Below are positions 56,043-64,000 of a DNA stretch of 64,000 bases, piece by piece. The notes under the pieces were generated by a model. That model was given only the letters and a program-made list of their open reading frames with translations, was not told the origin of the DNA and made no database searches. Position 1 is the stretch's first letter. Every line of letters begins with the position of its first letter. The stretch spans positions 5,208,001 through 5,272,000 of the forward strand of contig NZ_JAMLFW010000001.1 of assembly GCF_024256385.1 (NCBI RefSeq). The letters are read 5' to 3'. This DNA comes from Anatilimnocola floriformis (GTDB taxonomy: Bacteria; Planctomycetota; Planctomycetia; Pirellulales; Pirellulaceae). The translations under genes were made by a program, and so were the position numbers.

Positions 56043-57353
56043 TTAAGCAAACAGCTCCGCAATCGGCTGGCCACCATCGGTGATCGGCACCGGCCGATCA
56101 CCCGCATACAGTTCCTTGTGCGGATCGATGCCCAGCGCCCAGCAAATGGTGGCGTGAAAATCGGGAATCGAAACGGGCCGGTCGACAATCTTCATGGCCA
56201 GTTCGTCAGTCGCGCCAATCGTCAGGCCATTCTTCAAGCCGCCGCCAGCCAGCACCATGCTGTAGCTCTTGCTGTGATGGCCGCGACCGCCACCGCCATC
56301 AAAGGCCGCCGGCCGGCCAAACTCGGTCGCCACGACGATCAGCGTTTTATCGAGTAGTTTCTTCTCCTCCAGGTCTTCCACCAGTGTGGCCAGCGCGTGA
56401 TCGAGTTCGCTGATTAATTCGTGCTGCTTGGCCATCCCCTGGTTATGCACATCCCAGCCCGTGCCGTTGAGGAAGTTCAGATTGTGGCTGACTTCGACGA
56501 ACCGGGCGCCACTCTCGACCAGACGTCGCGCGAGCAAACACCGCTGACCAAACTCGCCGCCGTAACGAGTTCGCAGTGTCGCCGGTTCTGCATCGAGTTG
56601 AAACACCTTGCCAAATTGTGGTCCGGCCAGCTTCAGCATTTCGGTGATCGTGGCGTCGTAGTTCTTGACGATTTCATCGCTCTTCGCCGCGCCGTACTCC
56701 TCGCGCACCGCGGCCAACAGTTGCTCGCGCCGAGCCTGTCGCTCGGCCGAAATATCCGCCGGCCGCGAAAGCCCCACGGGGCCGCTTTGCGTATCGGTCA
56801 GATAGATGTAGCCATACTTCGAGCCCAAGAACCCCGGCCCGCGGGTCACGTTCGGATAACCGATCAGCACATACGCGGGCACGCCTTCGCCGGCCGGTCC
56901 ACGCTCGTGGGCGACAATCGAGCCGATCGAAGGATACACCACGGTCCCCGCCGTCGGCCGGCCGGTATGCACCCGATTGGTCGCGGCTGCGTGTTCGTCG
57001 ATCACCTCATGATTCACAGTCCGGACGATATTCATCCGGTCCAGCACCGTCGCGCACCGCGGCAGATACTCGCACACCTGCGTCCCCGCAACGGCCGTAT
57101 CGATGCTGCGGTACATGCTGCCGGGCTTCTTCGCCTTCGGGTCTCCCTGCGCTTTGGGATCCCACGTATCAATCTGCCCCGCGCCACCGCCGAGCCACAA
57201 AAAGATGCAATGCTCCGCCCGACCCTTGGCGAGCTTTGCTACTGCGGCCTTGTCTTCGGCGCGAAGGGCTGGCGACCACAGCGATGCCGTCGCCACTGCG
57301 CCCGCCGCAGCTCCTGTAGCCAAAAATTGACGGCGACCCTGCATTTCAAACAT
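56043..57353 (-). CDS. Tat-exported DUF1501 protein
   Basis: 436 residues. The N-terminus carries a twin-arginine signal ([13 protein letters not shown]). The body matches DUF1501 (sulfatase-like/alkaline-phosphatase-fold relatives): [49 protein letters not shown]-type segment and [18 protein letters not shown]. In planctomycetes DUF1501 genes usually pair with a DUF1549/DUF1553 cytochrome-like gene; here no such partner lies adjacent. Convergent with the giant J-domain-like gene (15 bp apart). Confidence 0.9.
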   Translation of the reverse strand: MFEMQGRRQFLATGAAAGAVATASLWSPALRAEDKAAVAKLAKGRAEHCIFLWLGGGAGQIDTWDPKAQGDPKAKKPGSMYRSIDTAVAGTQVCEYLPRCATVLDRMNIVRTVNHEVIDEHAAATNRVHTGRPTAGTVVYPSIGSIVAHERGPAGEGVPAYVLIGYPNVTRGPGFLGSKYGYIYLTDTQSGPVGLSRPADISAERQARREQLLAAVREEYGAAKSDEIVKNYDATITEMLKLAGPQFGKVFQLDAEPATLRTRYGGEFGQRCLLARRLVESGARFVEVSHNLNFLNGTGWDVHNQGMAKQHELISELDHALATLVEDLEEKKLLDKTLIVVATEFGRPAAFDGGGGRGHHSKSYSMVLAGGGLKNGLTIGATDELAMKIVDRPVSIPDFHATICWALGIDPHKELYAGDRPVPITDGGQPIAELFA

Positions 57354-57921
57354 CGGAGAGGCCTCTCGAAAACGGACGGCAAGCCTTCAGCATACCAAAA
57401 CAAGTTGCCAACATCCCCACAAAACCGAGCGTTCGAGGGCTGTTTCACCGGTACTCACGGTCGATGCGCTCAGGAACCATCTACCCCTTAACGCTGGCGG
57501 AACACAAGCTTCACAACAGTTGTTTGCTGATTTCGCGTTGGTCCGAAGTCTCGAAAATGTCAATACTTGCGCACGGATTGATGGTCTTTGTCGCAGTTTT
57601 TTACAACACTTTCATAGCAACATACATGGCATTGGTTGCGCGCGTTCCACGTCGCCGAAGCTCCGACCAGTCAATCACTTGCCGTCAGCTGAATTGTCGT
57701 AAACCGCTGAGTGCACTGGCTACCGCACAACAGTCGCCAGAACTGCCGCACAACAATTAAAGCAAGCAGTCACTCGCGATCATCGCACCACTCAACAGCG
57801 GAACGATCTCTGGGTCAAGAAAACGCGATCAGCTATGCCAACTTGCATTGCGAGCTTCCACCAAATTGCCAACGATCACGGCGGCATGCCGTCGGGAATT
57901 ATACAAATATACACTATTTAA
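57354..57921. other. Gene-poor, AT-richer intergenic stretch
   Basis: 568 bases. It holds the promoter region of the DUF1501 gene at the left. From about 57480 the base composition is visibly more AT-rich than the neighbours, ending in ATTATACAAATATACAC around 57900. A frame from 57464 to 57760 is open, but it lacks family character and a ribosome-binding site, and I do not annotate it. No tRNA, repeat or phage feature was seen. Confidence 0.45.
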
Positions 57922-58224
57922 TCAACTGCTTGTCACGGTGCTGATGGGAACCACAGGAAGCCCATAGTTTGGCATCTCTGACCAGGCAGCGGGCCTAAGT
58001 TTTCGGTCGATTTGTTCTAGGGGCCAGAAGAATTTCGCCGAGTGTGCATTGGCGAATCGATAAAAATCGCTTGTCATATTGCGCATGTAGTGCCCATGGA
58101 CAAACACCACGCCCAATTCGCGAGGGATGCCGCTGGGCACAACTAACGCCAAGTAGCTCCCGACGTACAACACTGGTAGGAGCAGCAGTAAGGTGGCAAA
58201 TGCGGGAGCGGCGTGGCGTTTCAT
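57922..58224 (-). CDS. Small membrane-anchored protein of unknown function
   Basis: 100 residues from ATG 58224. One N-terminal membrane helix (PAFATLLLLLPVLYVGSYLALVV) precedes a soluble tail that contains the aromatic stretch SAKFFWPLEQIDRKLRP. Small proteins of this pattern (helix, then FxWPLxxxDRxL) are frequent in planctomycetes and usually stand alone. No function known. The codon use matches the neighbours even though the flanks are AT-rich. Confidence 0.65.
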   Translation of the reverse strand: MKRHAAPAFATLLLLLPVLYVGSYLALVVPSGIPRELGVVFVHGHYMRNMTSDFYRFANAHSAKFFWPLEQIDRKLRPAAWSEMPNYGLPVVPISTVTSS

Positions 58225-58575
58225 ACAAGCTTGTGCAGTGATACCAGCAAAAGGTGATTCACGACTTGTGATTCACCAAGGGCTCAGCGGCAGCGTCAGT
58301 TTAGCGCCGATCGCCGAGTCGCTTCAACGGGAATTGCGATCGTAACATGACGTCAGCCCCGCTCCGGCCTTTACTTCGGCCTGATCTCTACCCGCTAGAC
58401 CAAGTGGACTCCTGTTTTCTACGATAGGGGATTGGCCTGTGGGTTGCTCCTTTACCGCTGCGTGGTCGATGGCGGCAGTGGTTTTTCCCCAAGGGCCAAA
58501 TTTAAGGACGTTATTTCGGCCGTAATTGGCTGCTGGGGCTGTGGTTACGTAATTGGTACGGATGGGAGTGGGCGA
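58225..58575. other. Divergent intergenic region with inverted repeat
   Basis: 351 bases between the small membrane protein gene and the 1319-residue gene, which are divergently transcribed, so both promoters should be here. The region includes the inverted repeat listed at 58253. The frame of the large gene is open back to 58432, but those 48 residues look unlike protein and ATG 58576 has a purine-rich leader (GGGAGTGGGCGA). A tRNA-like patch near 58380 fails the T-arm test. Confidence 0.45.
58253..58277. promoter_or_regulatory. Candidate operator: 10-bp repeat around 5-base spacer
   Basis: GGTGATTCAC (58253-58262), GACTT, GTGATTCACC (58268-58277). The arms form an inverted repeat at 9 of 10 positions and at the same time contain the direct repeat GTGATTCAC. 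It lies 29 bases upstream of the small membrane protein start. A dimeric regulator could bind; no regulator was matched. Confidence 0.35.
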
Positions 58576-61500
58576 ATGGGAGGACGAGAAACCGAAGCCG
58601 GGCGAGTGGCCCTGGACAAGGTCCTCGGGTACCTCAACTTTTCGTCGGGAGCGTCGGATCCCCAGTTTTTGGCTGGCTTGAGCCAGCTATTTGAGGAGGC
58701 CGATCACCGCTCACTGGGGGAAGAGACTTGGATCCGTCTGTATGAATGGTTGACGGTCGAGTTGCAGTCGCGAGTGGGCACCAATCCGGCCTTTCAGGAC
58801 GTGCAGCAAGCCCAGGCTGTGCTGGAACTTACGTTCGAAAAGCTGCTGCTCGCCTATCGCGACTTCCACCGCGATTTGTTGTTCCACCAAACGGCAGAGT
58901 CGCTGTTTCAGCCCTATTTTCTGGGCCGGGCCCTGGAAGCGGTTTTGCGGCAAGGGGCACCGTGGGAAGAATCGGACCGGATTGTTTCGACGGCGATCAA
59001 ACAGCTGAGCGACTACATCGGTCATCGGCCAGTCGCGGCGCTTGAGTCGCAGCGTATCGAACCGTATCCGCACGAATTCTGCCGACCGGTGCCGCTGTAC
59101 ATTCGCGGCGCGGGCGTGGCCTATGGCCCGCAGCGCGAAGTCGTCGCACTCGCACTGAAGTTGCTCGAAACGACCGACGAAAACCTGCTGCGGCAGGCCT
59201 GCTTTTTTCCGCATCGGTTGGAAGAACTTGCCATCGATCCACGAGCTTATGACTTCGATCACCCGGCCAACAAGCGGCCGAACTACCACTTCGGCCAGTG
59301 GGATCCGCACCAGATCGATCAGCACGGTTTTTACCGTCGGTTTGTCGTGCAGCAGATCACGCTCGACGCGCTGATGCGGCGGCTGACCGAAGACACGACG
59401 ATCCCGCAAGAAGAATTGAAATTCGAAGCCGCCGCCGTGCTCGCGGGCACCGTGCTGATGGCCTCGGGCATCAGCGGCGAAGGACCGGGTGCGCACGATT
59501 CGACGATCACGCTGGCCAAGCTCCTGCCGCGGATTGCCAAGTATCGTGATGCGTTCTACGAGCAGTTGCTGCAGCGAACGAGCGGCGAACATCTCGAGCG
59601 ATTGAAAAACGAAGCCGCCCAAAAACGCCAGCCATTCGGTGGCGCTCGGCAACATCTCAATGCCCAATTGGCTCGCGCGCGGGCTTCGCAACTCGAGCAT
59701 GTTCACTTGGCGCGGATTTTTGCTCGGCTTGGTCATGTCGAGGCTGCCGCCAAGCAAGCCAACGTGGTGCCCTGTGCATCAGCCCGCATGCTCTGTCAGA
59801 TCGACTGCTTGCTGACAACTTGTCAGCTGGCGTGTGCGGCTGGCAAGCTCGATGCCGCCGCCGACATCATGCCGCAGATCATCGATCTGCTGAAACGGGC
59901 GATTCAATGCGGCGCGGTGATCGATCCTTGGAACATCCTTGGCTTCGATGCTCACTTCAGTTTGTTCCCCGCCCTCGAAAACAGCGTGCGTGATCATCGG
60001 GCGGATGAGTTGGTCGCGCTCATGGAGCGGATCTGGACGTTGTATTCGCTCGTGTGGAGCGAAGCGGCTGCCAGCAATCGGTCGGAGATTGCCGACCGAA
60101 TTTCGCGGCAATTCAAAAAGACCGCGACTTGGTGGCATCAATTCGCGACGCACGAAGTTTCGACCGTCGAAGCCATCGATTCACTCGCCATGTTCCGCGC
60201 CGCTGAACGAGTCGCCAAGGCCTTGCAAGTGTGGCACGGAGGTGGCGCATCGAGCGGCGACGTCGGTTTTTGGGCGCCGCACGCCGAGATGTTTGATTCG
60301 CCGAAGGCCTATGCGATGGTCATCGACTCGTTGCTCGAGCGCGGCGATTCGATTGCCTCGATGGCCCTAATGATGAGTTGGCTCAGCCGGGCCGATTCGG
60401 TTGGCCTTGAGCACGGCGATTCGTCGTTCCACGATTTAGCTCAAAGGTGGGTAACGGCCACAACGGCTGCCAGCGCAGAATCGCCCGAAGCAGCGCTGAA
60501 GGCTTGGGACTCGGCTCGCAAGTTTCTCGATTATCTCGAAGCGAACGCCGAAGGTTTGTGGAACGTGCCGACCTTCGAACTGGGCAACGGCAAACGGCCC
60601 GCATCGGCCACCGCCGAGCAGGACGACGACGAGGACGAAGACCGTTTCGACTCGGCCTACGAGGACATGGTCTATCGCGACAGCACCGACGACGGCGTTG
60701 ATGGAGCCATTTTTGAATCGGGCGACGATACGCACGACGAGATGCAGCATCAGTCGAAGCTCGTCGCCGATCGCCTGGCCTTTCTCGCGACCGTGGCTCG
60801 GTTGTGGAAGCAGACGATCGTTAGTCCGGCCTTTGCCGTGATCATCAAGCAGCAAGCCACGCCCGAACAAAGTGCGCCGCAGCAGCGGCGCACGGCGGCG
60901 ATGCAGAAGTGGATCGAGCAAGCGCAGACCAATCTGAACGGCCTTGATCGCTTGCTCGCGCAAGTTCGCGATTTTCGCATTCCCACGCCCTCGGGCGATC
61001 ACGATTCGATGGTCGAGTACGACCGTCGGCGGATGATTAAAGAATCGCTGCTCGAACGCGTGGTCGCCACCAGCGTGGAGATGGCCGATGCGGCGCGACT
61101 GCTCCTCGCAGCCCGTGCAGCCTTGCAGCCCGGACAGCCGATTGAAAAAGACGAAGAAGAAAACCAGCGGACCGTAGCCGTCTTCACCGCTCTACTCAAG
61201 CGCGATGAAGTCGCGGTCAAGGAAGCCTGCGAACTGCTGTTCAAAACGCTGCTCCGCCAGCCATTGCTCTACGTGCCGCTCGGCAAGGGTGGCAATCCAC
61301 TCGAGATCGTCATCGTTCGCACCCGTCAGCATTCCATTCAAGATCTGCTGGCCTGGTTGCCGCGCTGCGGCTTGTGGATCGAGACGTGCCAGCTCCTCGA
61401 CGTCGCCCGGCAGATGGAACGCGATCATCCCGTTGGTCCCGGCGCGGTGACAGAGTTCGATGAGCTCTTCAAAATCGGTTACAAGGGAATCGTCGAAAGC

Positions 61501-62535
61501 CTCGTCGTTTCGGCCCAATCGTGGCCGCGCATTCCAGGCACGACCGACGATCAAGCCGCGGAACCGCTCGTCGCTTGTCTCGAACAATTGACCGAGAGCA
61601 TGCTCACCAGCTGGCTCGCGCACAGTCGCACGCTGCGGCTGAGCGTGCTCGAGCGCGTGCACGACAAGACGACCTGGAAGAAGGTCATCGCCTTCGTCGA
61701 GAAATACGGCGCCGATCTGTTTACGCAGCGATTTTTGAATCTCAGCAACATCCGCGCAATCATTCATCAGGGACCGGCTCGCTGGCTGAAGAGCCTGCAG
61801 GAAGAACCCGCCGACGATGCGCCGCAAAAACTGCTCGATGATCTAACCACCGAGAAGGCTCTCGAAGATAATGCCGAGATGCTGAACATCGTGCTGGAAG
61901 CGATTCTCGAAAACTACGGCGAGTATCGCGACTACAACAGCACGACCACGCAATCAGACCGCGGCGAGCTGCTGTATATGTTGCTCGATTTTCTGCGGCT
62001 GCGCACGCGCTATGATCGCGTCTGTTGGAATCTCAAGCCCGTTGTGCTCGCGCACGAAATCCTCGTTCGCCGTGGCGAAGACATTGCGGCCCGAGTTTGG
62101 CGGCGCGCTCTTTCGGAGCGGATCCAGGACGAAGCCGAGCAATATCTAACTCGACTGGCCGATCTGCAGAAGAAATATGCGATGCGAATGCCGACCGTCG
62201 CCGATCGTCTGGCCGAACGTTTTGTGCGGCCGCTGACGATCGATCGAATTCGTGCGCTCGTCGAATCGGCCATGGAAGAAGCCCGCCAAGGTGGCGACGC
62301 GCCGAAGTTTGCCATGCTGGAATTCGAAACCGCGACGCTCACGCGCGAGCCCACCGGCGTCGGCTTGGATGTGCCCGCCTGGTTGGTGGCGCTCGAAGAA
62401 GAAGTCGACGAGATTTTGCGTCCCACGCATGAACGGCAAGAAGAAGCCGATCTCGCTGCCATCCTGCCGCCGGTGCTTCTCACGATCGAGCAAGCCAAGC
62501 AGCAGCTCGATCAGTGGACAACGAAGGAAGAGTAG
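58576..62535 (+). CDS. Very large soluble protein of unknown function
   Basis: 1319 residues from ATG 58576 (MGGRETEAGRVALDKV). The protein is almost wholly helical by inspection, without signal peptide, membrane helix or any enzyme motif I know. It contains a strongly acidic low-complexity patch near residues 680-730 (EQDDDEDEDRFDS, later DDGVDGAIFESGDDT) separating two helical halves. The C-terminus has paired helices typical of scaffold proteins. No operon partner: the gene stands between a divergent membrane protein gene and a convergent ankyrin gene 6 bp away. Such long, uncharacterised cytoplasmic proteins are a planctomycete feature. Confidence 0.75.
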   Translation: MGGRETEAGRVALDKVLGYLNFSSGASDPQFLAGLSQLFEEADHRSLGEETWIRLYEWLTVELQSRVGTNPAFQDVQQAQAVLELTFEKLLLAYRDFHRDLLFHQTAESLFQPYFLGRALEAVLRQGAPWEESDRIVSTAIKQLSDYIGHRPVAALESQRIEPYPHEFCRPVPLYIRGAGVAYGPQREVVALALKLLETTDENLLRQACFFPHRLEELAIDPRAYDFDHPANKRPNYHFGQWDPHQIDQHGFYRRFVVQQITLDALMRRLTEDTTIPQEELKFEAAAVLAGTVLMASGISGEGPGAHDSTITLAKLLPRIAKYRDAFYEQLLQRTSGEHLERLKNEAAQKRQPFGGARQHLNAQLARARASQLEHVHLARIFARLGHVEAAAKQANVVPCASARMLCQIDCLLTTCQLACAAGKLDAAADIMPQIIDLLKRAIQCGAVIDPWNILGFDAHFSLFPALENSVRDHRADELVALMERIWTLYSLVWSEAAASNRSEIADRISRQFKKTATWWHQFATHEVSTVEAIDSLAMFRAAERVAKALQVWHGGGASSGDVGFWAPHAEMFDSPKAYAMVIDSLLERGDSIASMALMMSWLSRADSVGLEHGDSSFHDLAQRWVTATTAASAESPEAALKAWDSARKFLDYLEANAEGLWNVPTFELGNGKRPASATAEQDDDEDEDRFDSAYEDMVYRDSTDDGVDGAIFESGDDTHDEMQHQSKLVADRLAFLATVARLWKQTIVSPAFAVIIKQQATPEQSAPQQRRTAAMQKWIEQAQTNLNGLDRLLAQVRDFRIPTPSGDHDSMVEYDRRRMIKESLLERVVATSVEMADAARLLLAARAALQPGQPIEKDEEENQRTVAVFTALLKRDEVAVKEACELLFKTLLRQPLLYVPLGKGGNPLEIVIVRTRQHSIQDLLAWLPRCGLWIETCQLLDVARQMERDHPVGPGAVTEFDELFKIGYKGIVESLVVSAQSWPRIPGTTDDQAAEPLVACLEQLTESMLTSWLAHSRTLRLSVLERVHDKTTWKKVIAFVEKYGADLFTQRFLNLSNIRAIIHQGPARWLKSLQEEPADDAPQKLLDDLTTEKALEDNAEMLNIVLEAILENYGEYRDYNSTTTQSDRGELLYMLLDFLRLRTRYDRVCWNLKPVVLAHEILVRRGEDIAARVWRRALSERIQDEAEQYLTRLADLQKKYAMRMPTVADRLAERFVRPLTIDRIRALVESAMEEARQGGDAPKFAMLEFETATLTREPTGVGLDVPAWLVALEEEVDEILRPTHERQEEADLAAILPPVLLTIEQAKQQLDQWTTKEE

Positions 62536-62541
62536 CGAGGT

Positions 62542-63207
62542 TTACTTCTTCTCTTCCGGGGCTGGCTTGGCCCCTTCTTCAGCCTGCTTCTTGGCATCTT
62601 CCTTCATCTTCAAAAACGGATTGGGCTTGAGCTCGATCTTTTTCACGGTCTGCAAGTAATCAAGCACGTTGGCCGATTGCTCGCCGCCAACTTGCGCGTG
62701 AAAGTGGAGCGAGAAACCATGCGGGCCCTTCACGTCGATCAGCTTTGGTTGAAACGTGATCAGCGTGCGGACGACATCCACTTGGCCGAGCATCGCCGAG
62801 CAGAAAATATCCGGCCGCGCGCCCTTTTCGAGCAACAGCTCGACAATGTCATGTCGTCCGCAGTGAGCCGCCGCTCCCAAGCCGCTTTCCCAATCGCCGG
62901 CGCCCCAGTTCATGATGGCGAGCACTAGAGCCGCTTCTTTCTCGACGAGTTTCTTCACCATCTCGAGATCGGTGTGGGCAAACATCACGAAGTCTTGAAT
63001 CAGCGTGCGATTGAGCTGCGCGTTCTTCCACTTCGGCTGAAACTTGGGTGCTTCGTAATCGCGTTCGAACGGAGCTTCGCGAGGACCGAGTGGCACTTCG
63101 GGCGCGGCCGCTGCGGGTTTGTCCTCGGCACGTACGACGGTAGATGTCAGGAAAGCACCAGCCGTCAGAGCAGCGAACGAACGGCGTGAGTATCGATTGG
63201 TATTCAT
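62542..63207 (-). CDS. Tat-exported ankyrin-repeat protein
   Basis: 221 residues from ATG 63207 (MNTNRYSRRSFAALTAG); an upstream frame to 63243 would bury the twin-arginine motif. The Tat signal SRRSFAALTAGAFL is followed by a Pro-rich segment and ankyrin repeats: MFAHTDLEMVKKLVEKE, GLGAAAHCGRHDIVELLLEKGA, CSAMLGQVDVVRTLI. A Lys/Glu-rich tail ends the protein. Exported ankyrin proteins mediate protein contacts; partner unknown. Convergent with the 1319-residue gene. Confidence 0.82.
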   Translation of the reverse strand: MNTNRYSRRSFAALTAGAFLTSTVVRAEDKPAAAAPEVPLGPREAPFERDYEAPKFQPKWKNAQLNRTLIQDFVMFAHTDLEMVKKLVEKEAALVLAIMNWGAGDWESGLGAAAHCGRHDIVELLLEKGARPDIFCSAMLGQVDVVRTLITFQPKLIDVKGPHGFSLHFHAQVGGEQSANVLDYLQTVKKIELKPNPFLKMKEDAKKQAEEGAKPAPEEKK

Positions 63208-63431
63208 GGATGTTCTCGGGTGGATTGGCTGGATCATCATCATACGAACTTTGCTTGACTCGGCCCATCAAAGGTGACTGGTCAGTTGATGCCGACCAGA
63301 TGGGGAGTAGCGGTTGTGCAGTCCAGCTACGCGAAGCGCCCAGCCAAATTGACGTGACTATGACATCATTTGCGGAAAATAAGTAGTAAAGTTGCGAATC
63401 AAATCCCCATTGGAAGTGATCCTAACCTGCC

Positions 63432-64000
63432 GTGACCGTTACAAACCCAATCGACACCGGAGCGTTCACTCCCCTGCCGCTGGCTGGGGTCGTCGCCGAT
63501 CTGCTACCGCCGATCGAGCTCTACTTGCCCGCTGTTCCATCGCAGAAGCCCGTGCTCTATCGCGCACGCACGGCGGCCGTCAATGAGAGCGACTTGCAGT
63601 TGTTGCAAGCCCGCGGCATCGATGAGTTGTGGGTTTCGGGTGATGAGCAGAACACCGTTGCCGAGTTCCTCGCAAATAATCTGGCCACACTGCTCGCGAA
63701 TGAAACGCAGCCACCCGCGGCCCGCGCCAAACTGCTCAACCAAGTCGTCAGCCAAACGCTGAAAGATTCGATGAGCTGCGACGATCCGGCCTCGTCGGTG
63801 ATTGCTTCGCAAGATCTCGCCAAGCACCTGGTCGAACTGGGAACTCGCTCGGATTTGACGATTCGCGACGTCGCCAAAGTCGCCCGCCACGATTTGTGTA
63901 CCTTCACGCACTCGGCCAATGTCGCCTGCTATTCCACCATGCTGGCCAAAGCGCTGGGTGTGAACGACGAACAAGAACTGCAAGCGATCGCCACCGCAGG
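63432..64000 (+). CDS. HD-GYP-type signalling protein, 3'-truncated
   Basis: 189 residues are visible from GTG 63432, with the frame open to the right edge; the codon before is preceded by an in-frame TAA at 63423, so no longer start exists. The N-terminal 120 residues are a variable region (VTNPIDTGAFTPLPLAGVVADLL). From about residue 150 the sequence reads RHDLCTFTHSANVACYSTMLAKALGV, the opening helices of HD-GYP domains (H...THSxNV), which hydrolyse cyclic-di-GMP. The HHExxDGxGYP core lies beyond the window, so catalytic competence cannot be judged. Confidence 0.75.
   Translation, partial: MTVTNPIDTGAFTPLPLAGVVADLLPPIELYLPAVPSQKPVLYRARTAAVNESDLQLLQARGIDELWVSGDEQNTVAEFLANNLATLLANETQPPAARAKLLNQVVSQTLKDSMSCDDPASSVIASQDLAKHLVELGTRSDLTIRDVAKVARHDLCTFTHSANVACYSTMLAKALGVNDEQELQAIATA

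Noticed and set aside
57464-57760. Open frame of 98 residues with a membrane-like segment
   Set aside because: No ribosome-binding site, low-complexity polar ends, AT-rich context and no family resemblance; probably chance.
58370-58440. tRNA-like patch CTCTACCCGCTAGACCAAGTGG
   Set aside because: No T-arm GTTCGANTC or acceptor stem can be formed on either strand.
1-64000. CRISPR arrays, transposases, integrases, phage genes, rRNA or tRNA
   Set aside because: No regularly spaced repeats, transposase motifs or RNA gene cores were seen on either strand.

Overview
The window looks like a piece of a planctomycete chromosome, most likely from the Pirellulales. Pointers are the DUF1559 protein with a pilin-type N-terminus followed by a small carboxypeptidase-regulatory-like lipoprotein, a Tat-exported DUF1501 protein, a very large J-domain-like membrane protein, many secreted or membrane proteins with Pro/Ala-rich stretches, a secreted sialate O-acetylesterase with a LamG domain, futalosine-pathway menaquinone synthesis (mqnE), and frequent GTG/TTG starts. 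This placement is an inference from gene content; no rRNA, tRNA, CRISPR array or transposon was seen.

Layout. 1-6.7 kb: the 3' part of glnD (cut by the window edge), an AAA ATPase with a winged-helix-like N-terminus, then divergently a NatA-type ABC ATPase overlapping a permease fused to a CPBP (CAAX-type) membrane protease. 6.7-15.1 kb: a minus-strand run of a large PQQ-propeller membrane protein, a TPR plus family-5 solute-binding protein, a secreted protein of unknown role and a small membrane protein. 15.2-16.7 kb: rnpA-yidD and an NAD-dependent epimerase-like gene. 16.7-27.1 kb: an FHA-GAF-class III nucleotide cyclase divergent from a compact five-gene electron-transfer operon (membrane cytochrome b, ten-heme cytochrome c, c554-like lipoprotein, NuoE-NuoF fusion, and a NuoG-like/2x cyclic-nucleotide-binding/DmsB-like Fe-S fusion). 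27.2-36.7 kb: glgB, a degenerate RNase H-like protein, mqnE with a small partner gene, a membrane dual-specificity phosphatase, a sialate esterase and a membrane protein. 36.8-38.9 kb: accB-accC with a hairpin-rich leader. 39-44.3 kb: a capsule-type glycosyltransferase, a membrane protein, an alpha/beta hydrolase, queC, trmB, fabZ and a 32-residue very basic protein. 44.5-52.2 kb: DUF1559 protein, lipoprotein and di-heme peroxidase; then MFS transporter, rlhA-type U32 protein and O-methyltransferase. 52.4-64 kb: the J-domain-like giant protein, DUF1501 protein, a gene-poor stretch, a 1319-residue protein of unknown function, a Tat-exported ankyrin protein and the start of an HD-GYP-type gene cut by the right edge.

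The most interesting system is the 18.7-27.1 kb operon. Read as a whole it can take NADH electrons at the NuoEF module, pass them through as many as six [4Fe-4S] clusters and one [2Fe-2S] cluster of the NuoG/DmsB-like fusion, and hand them to membrane cytochrome b and multiheme cytochromes c. Two cyclic-nucleotide-binding domains sit in the middle of the Fe-S wire, and a class III cyclase gene lies directly next door and divergent. Control of this electron path by cAMP or cGMP is a testable inference. No biochemical claim here goes beyond sequence motifs and family knowledge.
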